Assembly (NCBI GenBank): GCA_050084985.1
Contig: JBITNC010000001.1
Location: forward strand, 16,678,001 to 16,742,000
DNA length: 64,000 nucleotides
Direction: 5' to 3'
Source: Nageia nagi
Lineage: Eukaryota > Pinophyta
In this document: one piece after another, positions 45,001 to 57,180 of the stretch
Layout of the letters: the number at the start of each line of letters is the position of its first letter
Numbering within the stretch: position 1 is the stretch's first letter
The notes under the pieces: generated by a model
Told to the model about the DNA's origin: nothing
The model's database searches: none
The model's input: only the letters and a program-made list of their open reading frames with translations
Made by a program: the position numbers and the translations under genes

Positions 45001-47342
45001 TTTCTCAAATCCATGTTGCATATGGAAACCATTATGATTTGTTGCATACTTTCTGGACTTATTGCATATGATGCTCTTGGAATGGTGGTAGGCACTCTGG
45101 TGTGAATCATGATCTCTAAATCATGTGTATAAATTGCATTCTATTCCCCTTGAATCCTAGAACTGAAGATATATTTAAGCTTGGATTTGCATTATGAAAA
45201 CTCCATGAACCCTAGATTTGGCATATATTCCTCTTACTCAAGTGCACTTTTGGTGTAAACATGTAGAAGGATTTTCTTCTTTCAAGTATTGAATTATAAC
45301 CATTTTTGAACATGTTAGTAGGAGAAAATTCTAGAAAGGAATTCTCTAGACTTGATGATCAACACTCAATAAATAAACTATAAAAAAGAAATTTAGCTCC
45401 TTGACGAAACATGGCGATGTAAAGAATGTGAATAAAGAGTATTAGTGAACAAAGCAAGAGAACAAATATTAATAAGACTTAACTAAGCAAAGTAATTCAT
45501 CAAGAATAGTCACATTCAAAAGTAGCACATCTCTTTGAAAGTGACATGATGTAAATATATAAATAATATGAAGAACAATAAACATGAGATACAAGAGAGA
45601 ATATGATAAAGACCTAAGAGTTGATAATAAGAGATATATGTATCACTAGAATTTGACGAATTGTGTTGAATTTGCATTATAAATAAAGACACCCCTTACT
45701 TAAATTTCTTTATTTATATTTCCAAAACCTCTCTCAACATTATGGTTGTTTTGGTGGGAATTAATGTTCTAATTTATAAGAACAAACCCAAACGACCAAT
45801 AGGTTAATGATATTATAGAAATTTGATCAACACAACACAATGATAAAAAGGAAAATGCAATGTTTTAAAATATTTCTCCTTTAAGGCTTCAATTCCTTTC
45901 AAAAATACAAATAAACTATTAGTTTAGCAATAACATTATAAAACATAAAGGTATTAGCACATAACCAAATATAATATCTTATGTCTATTTTAGATAAGCT
46001 ACCTATAAAAATATGTACTATTATTACTAGTGTATCCTTTAGTGCACCATTATAGAAGCATTTTTAACACACCATTATAGAAGCATTTTTATGTTAAATA
46101 GAGGCTATTTTTATGCCTCATCATCCTCCCCCCCCTACATAAGTCCTTTGCTTCTCCTACAACAACCTCAAATTCCATTTACAATGGAAGATATAATTGC
46201 TAAAACACCAACCTTTATGAAGAGAAGGAAATGTTTTTATTGTTACATAATACCCATAATCTAGTTTCTTTTCATATGTCATTATGTTTGGGTGATCTAT
46301 GAATTATCTTTGCACTTTATTGATAACCTCTTCATGGGCTACATATACAACAAGCCAATCCATTGTTGATAATCCCGTTTATATATTATGATCCTCACTC
46401 TTAGTTAAGTTCTTGCTAAAAATTATGCAATGATCTCTTCCAAGTATTTAAAACAAAATTCCTAGATTATTCACAATAACATCCAATGCATAAAGAAAAT
46501 ATATAAAAAATGTAGCTCTAGCTTCTACATAGTTAGTAGGAACCATTCCCTCTTCTTTGGATGATGTACACAACTACCATGCTTTCTCAAGAAGATTTCT
46601 AACAATATGGCAAAGCTTTGCTAATGCTTCTAAAACAAGTTCATAAACAAGAGTAGTTATATAAAAAAGGAATTGTAAGGAAGAGAAATAATTTACTTCA
46701 AACAACATAATGGATTACATGATGTTCTATTAATGTTGCCAATAATCATGTCTTATGACTTGTATGATAATTGCCTATCTTGTGTCTTATAATTAATCTT
46801 TCTTGTTCAATTTTGAAATAATTAAAAAAAAAAAAACATTATGTCAAAGGATTCCAAATAAATCAATAAGATAAATTAATATTTTAGCATTTGCAAAATA
46901 TTTTTCCTCCATTTATCCCTTTATTTGACTTAACATCCACTAATGCAAATCTAAAATATTATGATTCGTGAAAGATATCAAAAAGGTTTTGACATCCAAC
47001 AATATAACAAATTGCATATCATAATGTTCAATAACTCTAGAATCCATTTACCTATTAAGGTGCTAAATTTAATATGTTGTAAGGGGTGAACATTAGTATA
47101 AAATATGAATGACAAACCATGGAGAAGAACTTGAACCCTATGATGAATAATACTTATTGAACTAGAGATCCCAAATCGTAATTTTTGGGACTATATAGAT
47201 CAGGTTGGATCATGCTCCATAAATATTTAATAATTGAACATTATTGGGAAATAACAATATGAGCCTTGAGTTAAAGATTTATCGATTCCAAAATAATATG
47301 GAAGTTATGTTTGTTATTTATTTCGACACTTCCCTAACACCA
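39065..47342. other. AT-rich sequence, no gene recognised
   Basis: About 8.3 kb with no frame that I can link to a protein family; open frames are below about 80 codons. At 42680-43010 direct and inverted copies of AAGGGTATTTT and TAGTTTAATAGAGGTTTT form a small repeat cluster. At 46119-46137 a C-rich run followed by a short conserved-looking block could be a purine tract and LTR edge of a minus-strand element, but no partner was found. The content may be old, unrecognisable transposon sequence. Confidence 0.45.
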
Positions 47343-47558
47343 TCAATAATCTCCATAAGAGCACAACCCATCCTTGAAGTGATGGAAGTGATTTACATCC
47401 CTCAAAATGATTTCCTTAGAAATAATCTTAGAGATGAACTTAGTAGTAGTGTGGCATTCACCACAAATACAAATGTTCTTAGTTACTTCGAGAAATTTTT
47501 TAAGGAATGTATTGATAAACCCAAATGCAATTTCCAATTTTTTACTATGTTCACTAAC
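47343..47558 (-). pseudogene. PPR protein DYW-domain C-terminus, decayed
   Basis: The last ~69 residues of the minus-strand frame match the DYW cytidine-deaminase-like domain of plant organellar RNA-editing PPR proteins. SEHSKKLEIAFGFIN corresponds to the H-S-E-K-L-A-I-A-F-G-L active-site block, then TKNICICGECHTTTKF gives the C-x-x-C-H zinc motif, and RDVNHFHHFKDGLCSYGDY ends it. The catalytic Glu of H-S-E is Lys (HSKK). The final Trp is displaced: TGA follows GDY and TGG comes next. Residues upstream of position 47558 in the same frame do not match. The functional protein would edit C to U in organelle transcripts; this copy cannot. Confidence 0.82.
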
Positions 47559-48059
47559 CCAAAAAGTTCCTTTGAAGGTGATTTTAAACCCTTTCCAAAT
47601 CCCTTTACTGATGGTTATCCATTTGTCATCTAAGCCTGCATCATTAAAAGTATGTTGTCTATGGTGATAATTAAACAATATAGGGGCGGTTTAGAATTGT
47701 CGCCTTATTAAGTATAGGCGATGGTTAAGAACTTCCATATTAGTATTTAAAGGGATAATTTATAACTACAGTTATATAGTTTAATATGATAGTTTAGAAT
47801 CAAATTTTAATAATTAATTTAGAAAAAATAAGCATAGTTTGGAAGAACATTCCATCATGTTTTCTATAGAAAACATGATGGAAGAATGCTTCCAAAATAC
47901 ACCATCCTTAGTTACCTGAATCCAAAGCTTAATCATAGTGTTGGCCATGGGCTCTTGAAGGATGCCCATTGGAATTGACCAATCACCGTTTAATCTCTTA
48001 CATTACTCATCCTAGTTCAAGACTAGTGACACCCAAAGGAATGTCTAACCACACCTCTA

Positions 48060-49240
48060 TAGTAACATAGTCCATGGATATGAAATGATCCAAATTTATC
48101 ATATGGTATGAAATGATCTAAATGAACCAACATATGATATGCAATGATCTAAGTATACCATATTGATCAAAGTAAACCATATGATATGAAACCTCATAAA
48201 ATGATAAATATGTTATTCGAAACCTCTAACAAATTTAGACCTCCCATTAAAATATCTAAATAGACCATATGATATGAAATGATTTAAAGTATATGATGCA
48301 AAAAATGGCTTGGAAAAGGAAAGCAACTGTTCAACTCATAAATTTCTAAGTGTGAAAAACTAGTCCAAAAATGGTAAGTTAGTAAAAACATACTTATAAT
48401 ACTTAGCCAAATATAGAAAAAATATGTGGTTCCCAAGTGGATGTCATGTTGTATAAACAAAATGATGAGATAAAAATAATGGAACATGTTTTGGGCTCCT
48501 TCATTGTGTCATTTGTATCAAACTATTTTTACAAATAATTTATGACATGTTATAGCACGATTGTAGAGCATATTTGAATCATTTGAGCATAATTGAAAGT
48601 GTAGAAAATATTTGAATGAATTGATCATAATTATTTAATTATTGATCATTCATATATTCTTGCTCATTTGAGCATAATTCTAGAGCATATTTGAATCTTA
48701 TTACGCTCATCTTTGTATTCATGTGACTTATGACTATTGTAACAAATTTGTCAAATATAAACAAATGTTCTTTTTCATGCTTGTACAATTAGAACACTAT
48801 TGAATCAAAGGAGGAACCTAATATTTGGAGTTTAATATACCAAATATCTAAAAATCATATGCTTGTAAAAAAGTATCCCAAAAGATATCTCAAAATGAAG
48901 CCCAAAAATTGGGTTGGAGAAGGAAAATAACTATCCAACGTATAATTTTTCCAAATGTCAAAAACTAGTACAAAAGTAATAGGTTTGCCTCATCCATCTT
49001 ATGTTCAAAAATAATGCAACTATATAATATGATATGAAATGAGCTAAATACACTATACAATATGAAAAATTGATATGATATGATATAAGTATATTTGAAA
49101 CCTCATGAAGTAAATTATCTAATTTGAAACCTCCAGAAAGGTCAAACCTCCCACTAAAAGATCTGAACATACCATGTGATATGAAATAGTTTAAATAAAT
49201 ATATGAAATGACCTAAGTACACCATATGGTTTGAAATTAG
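48060..49240. repeat. Diverged duplicated blocks with ATGATATGAAATGATCTAA motifs
   Basis: Two blocks, 48060-48400 and 48890-49240, share CATATGATATGAAATGATCTAA-type words, GAAACCTC...CTCCCA(C/T)TAAAA(G/T)ATCT, and TTGG(A/G)(A/G)AAGGAAA(G/A)(C/T)AACT...AAAAACTAGT. They look like an old duplication, possibly of a transposon end, lying between the two PPR fragments. Confidence 0.6.
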
Positions 49241-49409
49241 CTCCCAAATTTACTATTTAATTATATTCATCTATTACGAAAATAAAGAATGAACATGCAA
49301 TAAATAGTATCATTACCAACAATCAATGCATACAAAAATGTTTAAAAGGTTAGAGGATATAACGATTTTAGTACTTAAATATTAATTCAAGTGTATTCAT
49401 GTTGAGATA

Positions 49410-49680
49410 TAATGAATGGAATATTTATTAGGCTTCCAACCAAGCTACAAGATCATGCTTTCCAAATATGTACCCTTAATACCCCCATGGATGTATTAAG
49501 TGTTACCATCATTTGTGTTATCATCTTGTGGAATTTTAGTTTAACAAAAAAAATTACTCCAAAGACTTCTACCCTATATGTTTCAATATCTTTGATCCCT
49601 TTTGGAGGTGATATAAGATCCATATACCAATTGGTTTCAATTGAATCATGTACATAAAACACTTATTTGGCTTGCAATGT
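49410..49680 (-). pseudogene. Possible PPR repeat remnant upstream of the DYW fragment
   Basis: On the same strand and on the N-terminal side of the DYW fragment, VHDSIETNWYMDLIS followed by KGIKD...VEVF resembles PPR repeats (V-H-x-x-I-x-x-x-G-x-x-x-D, then G-x-I-x-D-A-x-x-V-F). In the next frame YIFGKHDLVAW resembles the end of another repeat (V-F-x-K-M-x-x-x-D-L-V-A-W). Frame breaks are frequent. Spacing of ~2 kb to the DYW end is compatible with one decayed PLS-DYW gene, but the 1.8 kb between shows no clear PPR sequence. Tentative. Confidence 0.35.
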
Positions 49681-50277
49681 TAGAATAAATGTATCATCTT
49701 GTCATTTATCCCCATGTTGTAATCTACTCATATTAACCATTTTGAGGCCCATTTCGTCATTTTTACATCCACTCTTCTTATTAAGAACATTCACACAGTC
49801 CATTTGAATAGGGGGTATTGAAATCAATAGTAATTCAATAAAATTATATCCCTAATAACACCATAATATGTGATTATTTGAATCACCATGTTTGTGTCTT
49901 TTATGCTTGATCTGCACATGATAATTGTATCGATACAGAAACCACTATTTTGATTTGTTCTTTATTCATTTATATCTTATGTATTAAATCTATAATTATT
50001 GATCAAATATCCCAAAATTTTGGTTGCAACTTGACTTATACCACGTGCTACCCATTCTATCATGTCAAAGTTGTTAACCACTTTTTCGTGTAAGGGAAAA
50101 CATGACAAGAATGGATTAAATAATCCTCCTTTTTAACAAGAGGGTCCTCAAAGTACTACAAATCTTTTCACACTGGGATAATCAATCAAGAAATTGTAAT
50201 AAGTTTATCATTTCTCAAGATAATTATTTAATGCTAAATACTTGCATGAAACAACATCTATCTTTATAAGTTAACTA

Positions 50278-50790
50278 TGTTAGGAACTTGGTAACTCATT
50301 GGGAGACATTAATTTTTGTTGAAATTATAAGCCATTTAAAGCATGATACTTTGAAAACTTTGACTCTCTACTTCTAATTGAAGAAGATAGGTTCAACCAG
50401 CTCAATCGATCAATCGATCATCATAGTATAATCGACCAACCAGTTTATAAGGTACAAACAATATACTAGTATGCTAATCGGTATACAACATACCAATATG
50501 TATTGTAACTCCAGATTTAGAAAATTTGTTTAAATTTAGCTCAATGTGATCTTATTTCAAGTTTAGGTTGTTGTTACACTTCGTAGGGATGTTGTGAACT
50601 ATGTTTATCTAGAGTATTCTAGATAGGAATGCAATTCTATTTCAATGTGTTTAGTTGGATCTAGATCAAATTGTAATAGTGGTTGAAGCTTATCTTCTCA
50701 ACCACTTGTGTCCATGTTAAGCTCTATCCAAGAGCTATATATACTTGTATTGATTTTGTTTTTCATAATGAGAACTGAATATTACTCTCA
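50278..50790 (+). repeat. Probable Copia 5' LTR
   Basis: About 513 bp from TGTTAGGAAC to ACTCTCA, followed by a decayed PBS (TGGTATCAAATC at 50793-50804, against TGGTATCAGAGC) and then a Copia gag. It contains TATATATA at 50736-50743. No second copy was found in the window, so the left boundary is inferred from TGTTAG only. Confidence 0.6.
50736..50743 (+). promoter_or_regulatory. TATA box in Copia LTR
   Basis: TATATATA about 50 bp before the putative LTR end, the expected position relative to R/U5. Inference from sequence only. Confidence 0.4.
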
Positions 50791-50913
50791 TTATGGTATC
50801 AAATCTTCTAGATCTATTGCATTAAATGATAGTTAGTGGGTTTATTTACAAAAATAAGCAAAATTATTGTAAGTGTGAAATAGGCCCAAAGTTTGTTGAT
50901 TTGTTGTGAAAGC

Positions 50914-51720
50914 AATGGCTACCAACAACAACACCCTGCCCATTCCTGAGTTTAATGGAGAGGACTATGAGTATTGGTACATCAAGATGAAGACACTTCT
51001 CATAGGAAAATGTTTATGGGATATCTTTGAAGAAGGGTACAATGAGCCACAAGAATGGAGTACTATCCACAACAATGAAAAGCATGCGAAGGAGTATCAA
51101 AAGTAGACCCCTTTTATTCTCTACCATATGCAAGCAAGATTGAAAAAGAGTATCTTTCAGAGGATAGCTTCTTATGTTTCAACCAAAGATGCTTGGAAAT
51201 CACTACAAGAAATGTATCAAGGAAGAACAAAAGTGAAGTAAGTGAGGCTTCAAACATTGAAGAGAGATTTTGAAAATCTTACAATGAAAGAGGAAGAGAG
51301 TGTGGGAAACTATTGTGTTAGAGATAAAGCTTATGTTGACAAGATGAGAAATCTTGGTGAAACCATTTCTAATGAAGTAATGGTGAAGAAATTATTGAGG
51401 TCACTACTTCCAAGATGGAACAATGTAGCCATTATCATATAAGAGAGAAAAGACTTGTCTACTCTTGATTTTGATATGCTCATTGGTTCCTTGATGAGTC
51501 ATGAGGAAAAAATCAAAGATACCACTCCTTCCAATGGTGATTTTGGTGAAGAAAAGGGTTTTGCATCCAAGGAGGATGAAGCCAATTCAAGTGCACAAGG
51601 AAGAGCCCCAAACTCTTTAATAGCAAGAGGTAGAGAAAGATAAAGAGGAAGAGTAAGAAGAGGAAGATTATAAGGAAGAGGAAGAGGAAGATCAAGTGAA
51701 AAATGTGATGAGCATTTTAG
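50914..51720 (+). pseudogene. Copia gag (UBN2), broken
   Basis: MATNNNTLPIPEFNGEDYEY opens a UBN2-type Copia gag, with YWYIKMKTLLIGKCLWDIF, IASYVSTKDAWKSLQEMYQG, LKRDFENLTMKEEESVGNY and MVKKLLRSLLPRWNNVAI in order. Stops lie at 51104, 51239 and 51440. It ends in a Gly/Arg-rich stretch (RGRER, GRVRRGRL, GRGRGRSSEKCDEH) that leads into the CCHC region but is cut off near 51720. No pol follows, so the element is truncated. It is not the Copia-1/2 family; sequence similarity is only at domain level. Confidence 0.85.
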
Positions 51721-53289
51721 GGCTCACTCCTCAAATGTGCCCTAGGAGAGGGATGTTTGGCTTCAACCTTTCAAACTATTCCAAACAAGCCAAAAAATGC
51801 ACCAATATTCCAACAACTAACTACAGATGAAAAATTTAGCAATAATAATTTGAAATTCTCACATAAACCCAACATCTAGTTATATTGAGGAAAATACAAA
51901 ATTGAACATGCAAATATATCCAATAACTCAATGACTTAGTTTGGGAGCAAAATAATAAATCAATAATGCAAAAATCCAACATTGCACTTAGGAATTCAAA
52001 ACATGAATTAAGAAATACAATTGACACTCCAAATCCAACATTGCAATCCAAAGGAAAATTAGCAATTCGATAATGTAAAGATGCTTCTAAATCCAATATC
52101 TAAGCATAGAGAGATAAATAACAATATTTTGACAATAGAAAATAATTGTATTGATAAAGCAATGGTAGTGCACAATTATAATATTTTTTTCAACCTATGC
52201 AGTTTGTACTAGGACTATATCCAATAGGATTATTTTGGATGGCTCTAGGACCTCACTAATCCCAAAAGAAGTGAGGTATGAATAGATCTCCTTTGCAATA
52301 ACTATGATGCAACCAACAACATTACTCAATGACTTGAACAAGTTGAGATTAACCTCCTCTCACCTCAATACCTCAAATGCAAGTTTCCCTACAAGTGGTA
52401 AAGAAAGAGCTTTCACTCAATCCAAAAAAGGGATTTATAATCAATAATCAACATATCTCATAATGGCTATGAGTCCTTTCATAGATGAGGGTTATCATCT
52501 TCTAATTTTGCATTGAGATGATTTGATGGTGGAGAGATGTGATTTGTGTGATCATATATGCAACATCCAAGATAAGGAGCCTTCAGATGGATGAAATCAC
52601 ATCTAAGGGCTAAGAATGCAAATGTCTAAGAGGGGGTGATGTCGAAGCACCCATGATTAATGCCATCATTTCATGTGCCTAAGAATGCCAGAATAGGATC
52701 TTAGGATGCTAGCATTCCTAAATTTCATGCTCTAGGTCCATATACTTACCTTACGATTACCAACAACTAGTTTGAAGTGCCACTTCCATCCTTGGAGCTC
52801 CAAATGACCTCATAGTCGATGCAATCACCTAAGGGGATGCTCTACCTTGAAAAGGGAAGAATTAATGACTATAGATACATTTAATGCTAATATTACAATC
52901 ATCAAAGCTAAAATATGCAACACCTCATTTAATGAGACTAATATTGCATTTACAATTATAATTGCCTTGGTATCACAAATACAACCTTTATTGGTATTTT
53001 TGTAAATAACTAAAAATAAATAAATAAAGGGAATTTATTCCATAATTAGAGCTTTATTAAGTCTCTAAGTGGAATTTACAATATTTTGATCAAATTATAC
53101 TAAAATAGATGAAAATACTCCTAAATTAATGTTCCCATTTATCAGAGGTGAAATGGGAAAAACATCTAAAAAATGGCAATATTACAAGTCTGTCCTCCCC
53201 AAGTTACTTTCCCTTAAGCAATTTGGCAAGTTCACTGTTGTAGCCACATCTTCTTAGTTGATACAAGAATCTTCAATCTGTACCTCCTT
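51721..53289. other. No gene recognised
   Basis: AT-rich sequence. 51830-52110 contains loosely repeated phrases (CCAACATTGCA, CAATAA, AATTCAA). The segment just below 53190 may be the 3' LTR of the minus-strand Gypsy fragment that follows (it starts TGTAATATTGCC after a purine-rich CTTGGGGAGGACAGAC in that orientation), but its other end and partner are not visible. Confidence 0.4.
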
Positions 53290-53690
53290 CATTCCAATAA
53301 CTTGTATCTTATGAAATTTGGTGTTTGCTTCTCTAGATTTACTCGAAAGACTATCCTTGTTTTCCTAGGTGGTATCTTCAAGGGGTAACCCTTTCCATTT
53401 AATTGGGTATTTAGTGATGTCATGTTTCCTTAGTTTCTTGAATCAGGTATTCAATATTACTTTTGGTTCTAATATTAATTTTCCCTCATTATCTAAAAGA
53501 GGTGATTTTGAAGAAGGGATCACATACTACCCCAAAGCCTTTTTGAGACAAGATACATGGAAAACATTATGGATAATGCTTTGGGGTGGTAGTTCCAGTT
53601 CGTAGGCTACCTATCTCGCATAATGTTATACCTTATAAGGTCCAAAGTGTAGGCTCCATAAAAGGCAATGAGAAGACCCCACACCTAGGA
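53290..53690 (-). pseudogene. Gypsy (chromovirus) integrase C-terminus with chromodomain
   Basis: Minus-strand reading: GPYKV, REVAYELELPPQSIIHNVFH and VSCLKKALG form the integrase C-terminal GPY/F-type region. EGKLILEPKVILNT and ITKYPIKWKGLPLEDTT are a chromodomain, with W-K-G-L-P-L-E-D-T-T matching the conserved W-K-G-x-x-x-x-x-(A/T)-T-W-E. Stops and one or more shifts are present, including a stop where the final Trp is expected. A purine-rich tract follows near 53190-53205. Only this end of the element remains recognisable. Confidence 0.8.
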
Positions 53691-54765
53691 CCCCCTTTTG
53701 GGAATGCCTACATTGTAATATCTAAAATATTGCTTGAAATATGATGAGATAATGATGATAAGATAAAATAGAGCTAGGGTTAGATATTTGTACTTATTAT
53801 GTAGTACCCAAGATGCCAAATGACCTATAAAACATAGACAAAAGGAGGTTTCTAAGTCCTAGGTCCTTAAGACACTAGAACCAAGCAAGATTTGATTAGT
53901 TTTCTTGTAAACCTCCAAGCCTTGAATCAACAAGGTATTTGAAAATAGCTCAATGTCTACAATGCAAGCTAGCATAAAAACTAAAATGATTAAACTAATG
54001 ATTAAAACAAACTAAATTATCCTAGCTTAAGTCTACAATAGACTATCCTAGAAACACTAAAATCCAACCATGCACAAGTGGGTTAGTAAAATAACCAAAA
54101 AGGATAAGATTAGATGCTCTTGAATGACCTTTAGAACCTGCAAAACCCTTGAAACAACATTAGAATCCAAAAAAATACAAAACACAAGAGTTTACCCAAG
54201 ATTCCCTTTGTAAGATGAAGAAAATGGTTGCCTTTTTGCCTTGGAAATGATGGGTGGAGCTCAAAATGGAAGGTAGCAAATTGCAAAGTTCAAGTAGAAA
54301 GTTAGGAGTATGCTAAACATGCAAGAGATCATGAATATTCATTATGTAATGATTGCTTGGATTAAGGGGAAATGATTTTAAAATGAATTTTATATGATAA
54401 GGACTAGCTGGTGGGTTGGTTAGGGTTTATCCTAACTGACCAATTGATCCCCTAACTAGTAGGCCAGTTAAGGATAGGGTTGACAAGATGGTAACAATGG
54501 ACTAAGTTACCAAAATTTATCACGTGAATGCAATTAAACTAGGATGAAGCACTGGTGGGATCATTACAAGCTACAAGATAGACCAAATAGTCATGAATTG
54601 CCCAAGCTAGGTGAATAAACAATTTTTTAGGTGTCTACAAATGCCCCTTTTTGTGCCAATTTTTACGAGATACGAAACAAGATTTCTCAAGATGTGAAAT
54701 GTGGTAAAAAAATAGATGCAATGTGTACGATGTGATGCTGATGGGATTGATATCATCATGGTGAA

Positions 54766-54924
54766 GGTACATATGGCTATAACACCTCATGATGCCAACA
54801 CTATCATGCCATAACCAGTCTGTACCTTGACACAATGAACTATGATACAAGTGACATAGTCGTATTGAGGAGTACCTATGGATATAAAACCTCATGGTGG
54901 AAACACTATCATATCATAACCAGT
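54766..54924. repeat. ~102-bp tandem repeat, 2 copies
   Basis: GTACATATGGCTATAACACC and GTACCTATGGATATAAAACC begin two copies that both continue CTCATG(A/G)TG(C/G)(C/A)AACACTATCAT, ATCATAACCAGTC. The period is about 102 bp. Confidence 0.75.
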
Positions 54925-55022
54925 CAATACTCGAGAATATAGGATGTGACAAAGTTAAAAAGTAAATGGTCATTGAAATGGAATTGCAAAAACATACTAT
55001 ACAAATAAGAAATAAAAGCAAA

Positions 55023-55235
55023 TGGTCTCTGCTTTACCCTAGTAGCTAAAGGGTGCTATGGTACATGATTCTACTTTACCACAACATTCGAAGAGTAAAT
55101 GATTCTACTTTACCCCAACAATTGAGGGGTAATATAGTATATGATTTTTCTTTTCCCCAGTAGCCAAAGGGTAAGAAATGATCAATGATCTGCTTTGCCC
55201 CAATAGTTATGCTTTACCCTAGAAGTTAAGCGGTA
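55023..55235. repeat. Minisatellite with TTTACCCC...GGGGTAA units
   Basis: Four to five degenerate units of ~45-60 bp, each pairing (C/T)TTTACCC(C/T) with a later (G/A)GGGTA(A/G) so that each unit is a small inverted repeat (for example CTTTACCCCAACAATTGAGG). Starts near 55027, 55068, 55105, 55148 and 55207. Confidence 0.65.
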
Positions 55236-56639
55236 GAAAGTGATAGCAACATAGTCATGTCAAGTGATCAAGCATAGGCTTGCAGACCTAACAAGCATTC
55301 GATCATAGCATGTAGGCATGCAATGCTTGAAAAATATGCCATGAATGATAAATGATAAATATGCTGAAGTGGTCAATGCTGATAAGTGAACATGCAAACC
55401 AAACATACCAATTTTTTTAAAAATAGATCGCACCTAAGGGGCATCTGACATGACAACGACGATTGGGATTTTATTACATCCCCCTTGAGTAGGAAATGAG
55501 ATGAGGTCTAGGAAATGGGGTTGCAAGCATCTTACCGATAGATGAGTGAGAAAGTTAGGTGGATTGACAAAAATAAGTGAATTAGACCTAACCGATTTGC
55601 TATAGACCAACTAGTACTAGCCGACAAGATGGCTAGCTAGTTGGCAAGACAACTAGAACATGAGGGGAATAAAAACAAAAAGATCAAGTTAGTTTATCAT
55701 TTTTGCACATTTTCCTTCATAAGAATAGAGCTCTAACTGAGGAGATACTACCTTATGTCCATGAGCTCAACTATGATTGAGAGTTGATGAAACAAAATGG
55801 CAACCGTGGCAAGAGGAGGATAGGACCCACCATGTAGCCCATTAGGAGGAGGTAGCAACCACCTGCACAAGTAGGTAAGTAGCTAAAATGTAGGATATTT
55901 TTTATTCTGAAAGAGTAGGTAAGTCAATCAAAAATTAGTTAACAAGGAAAATGAAGTTTATTTCTAGTTTTACTAGTTAAAAGTAGGTCAAATTGACAAA
56001 AATTGTAGGAGATATCAAAAACTTAGGGCATCAAGTCAGAATGACTGTAGGAGAGTATAAAAGAGTTTTACTAGATTAGAATGATGAATTTAGGCTTAGA
56101 TTTGTGTATTTTGAAATTTTGGGTAGCTCAAGTTTTGCATTCATTTTGGCCTCGTTTGGATCTGTTAATTGATGGGGAGCATATCAATACCAATTTAGGG
56201 GTGGTTGGCATCCCATCGGTTAGGACCTAACTAACCAAACCTAGGATCAATTGATTGGTTAGATGGGTGCCCAACCAATCTACAGGTAACTGGTTAGGAA
56301 AACCTAGCTGACCTAATGTAGATCAACTAGACTTAGGTCAAAATGGACAAAATCGGATAACAAAGGGATGAAGGATAACCAAGACATGACAATAGACCTT
56401 ACAACAAACACACTTAGGATAAAATAGGTTTATATGACATAGGATAGATCACACAACAAAGACTAACTTAGAATTGAGAGAACTAACTAAGCAAAATTGA
56501 GAAAAAAGTCACTAACATGAAAGTGTTTAAACGAGTGCCCAGTAAAAACCTAGCACAACTTCAGGCCAATGCTTTGTGATGTGTGTAGGGAACTTGATGA
56601 TATGAATTGGTTATGGCTTGAGATGATCAGGTTGGTAGG

Positions 56640-57180
56640 TACAACATGCCTTTGCATTGTAATTTTCAACTAGGCATATGTTTACACCTTGATGGAGTGC
56701 TGGATACCCAACTTAACACCTTTCATTTTCCCATCGGGGAAATGACCATTATGCTTAAGGACATGTATAGAATCTTTTGAGTGCTGCTAGAGGGGATGAT
56801 GCTCATAGGGGCCTCCTCACGAAGTTAGACCATGCAATGGATATTTGGCGGTGGGTGGTAGACGATTGACATTGGCCATAATGGCATTTATTATGCTATA
56901 ACATATGATGAGGGATTGATAAGTAGGTAGGATGCCATCATCATGCTCATCATCAACAACTTTCTGTTTCCTAAAACGAGTTGCCATAGAATCCTATAGA
57001 ACTTATTATGCATCATGCTCGAGATAATGGAGGAGGAAAAAATGTATGCTTAGGCACCCGCCATCCTCCAATAGACCTATAGGCTGCTCACAGATCGTTA
57101 AAGAGATAGGGTTAGCATCACCAAGTCACTATTGATCTAGATATGGGTGTGGGAGCATGTGCTATTGACACAGCCTCATA
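56640..57180 (+). pseudogene. Plant mobile domain (PMD) protein, decayed
   Basis: Fragments in successive frames match the PMD (the aminotransferase-like plant mobile domain shared by MAIN/MAIL proteins and by transposons). MECWIPNL leads into NTFHFPIGEMTIMLKDMYRI, the hallmark T-F-H-F-P-x-G-E-M-T-x-x-L-x-D block, with a stop after MYRIF. Downstream EEEKMYA, stop, APAIL, TYRLLTDR, VSITKSLL and IWVWEHV match the later Y-A-W-x-x-A-x-L, L-Y-R-x-L and W-x-W-E blocks. At least four stops and one frameshift. PMD genes are often carried by Mutator-like or Gypsy elements; whether this was host or transposon-borne is not clear. Confidence 0.72.

Larger units (their letters stand above)
53691..56560. 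other. No gene recognised
   Basis: Apart from the two small tandem repeats listed separately, the stretch shows only short frames. Around 54410-54500 and 56180-56340 words of the type GGTTAG and CTAACC alternate, giving many small inverted repeats. The stretch may belong to the transposon that carried the PMD gene downstream, but no element ends were found. Confidence 0.4.

Noticed and set aside
47244-47633. 129-codon plus-strand ORF
   Set aside because: It is the antisense shadow of the DYW-domain fragment, which has clear motifs on the minus strand.
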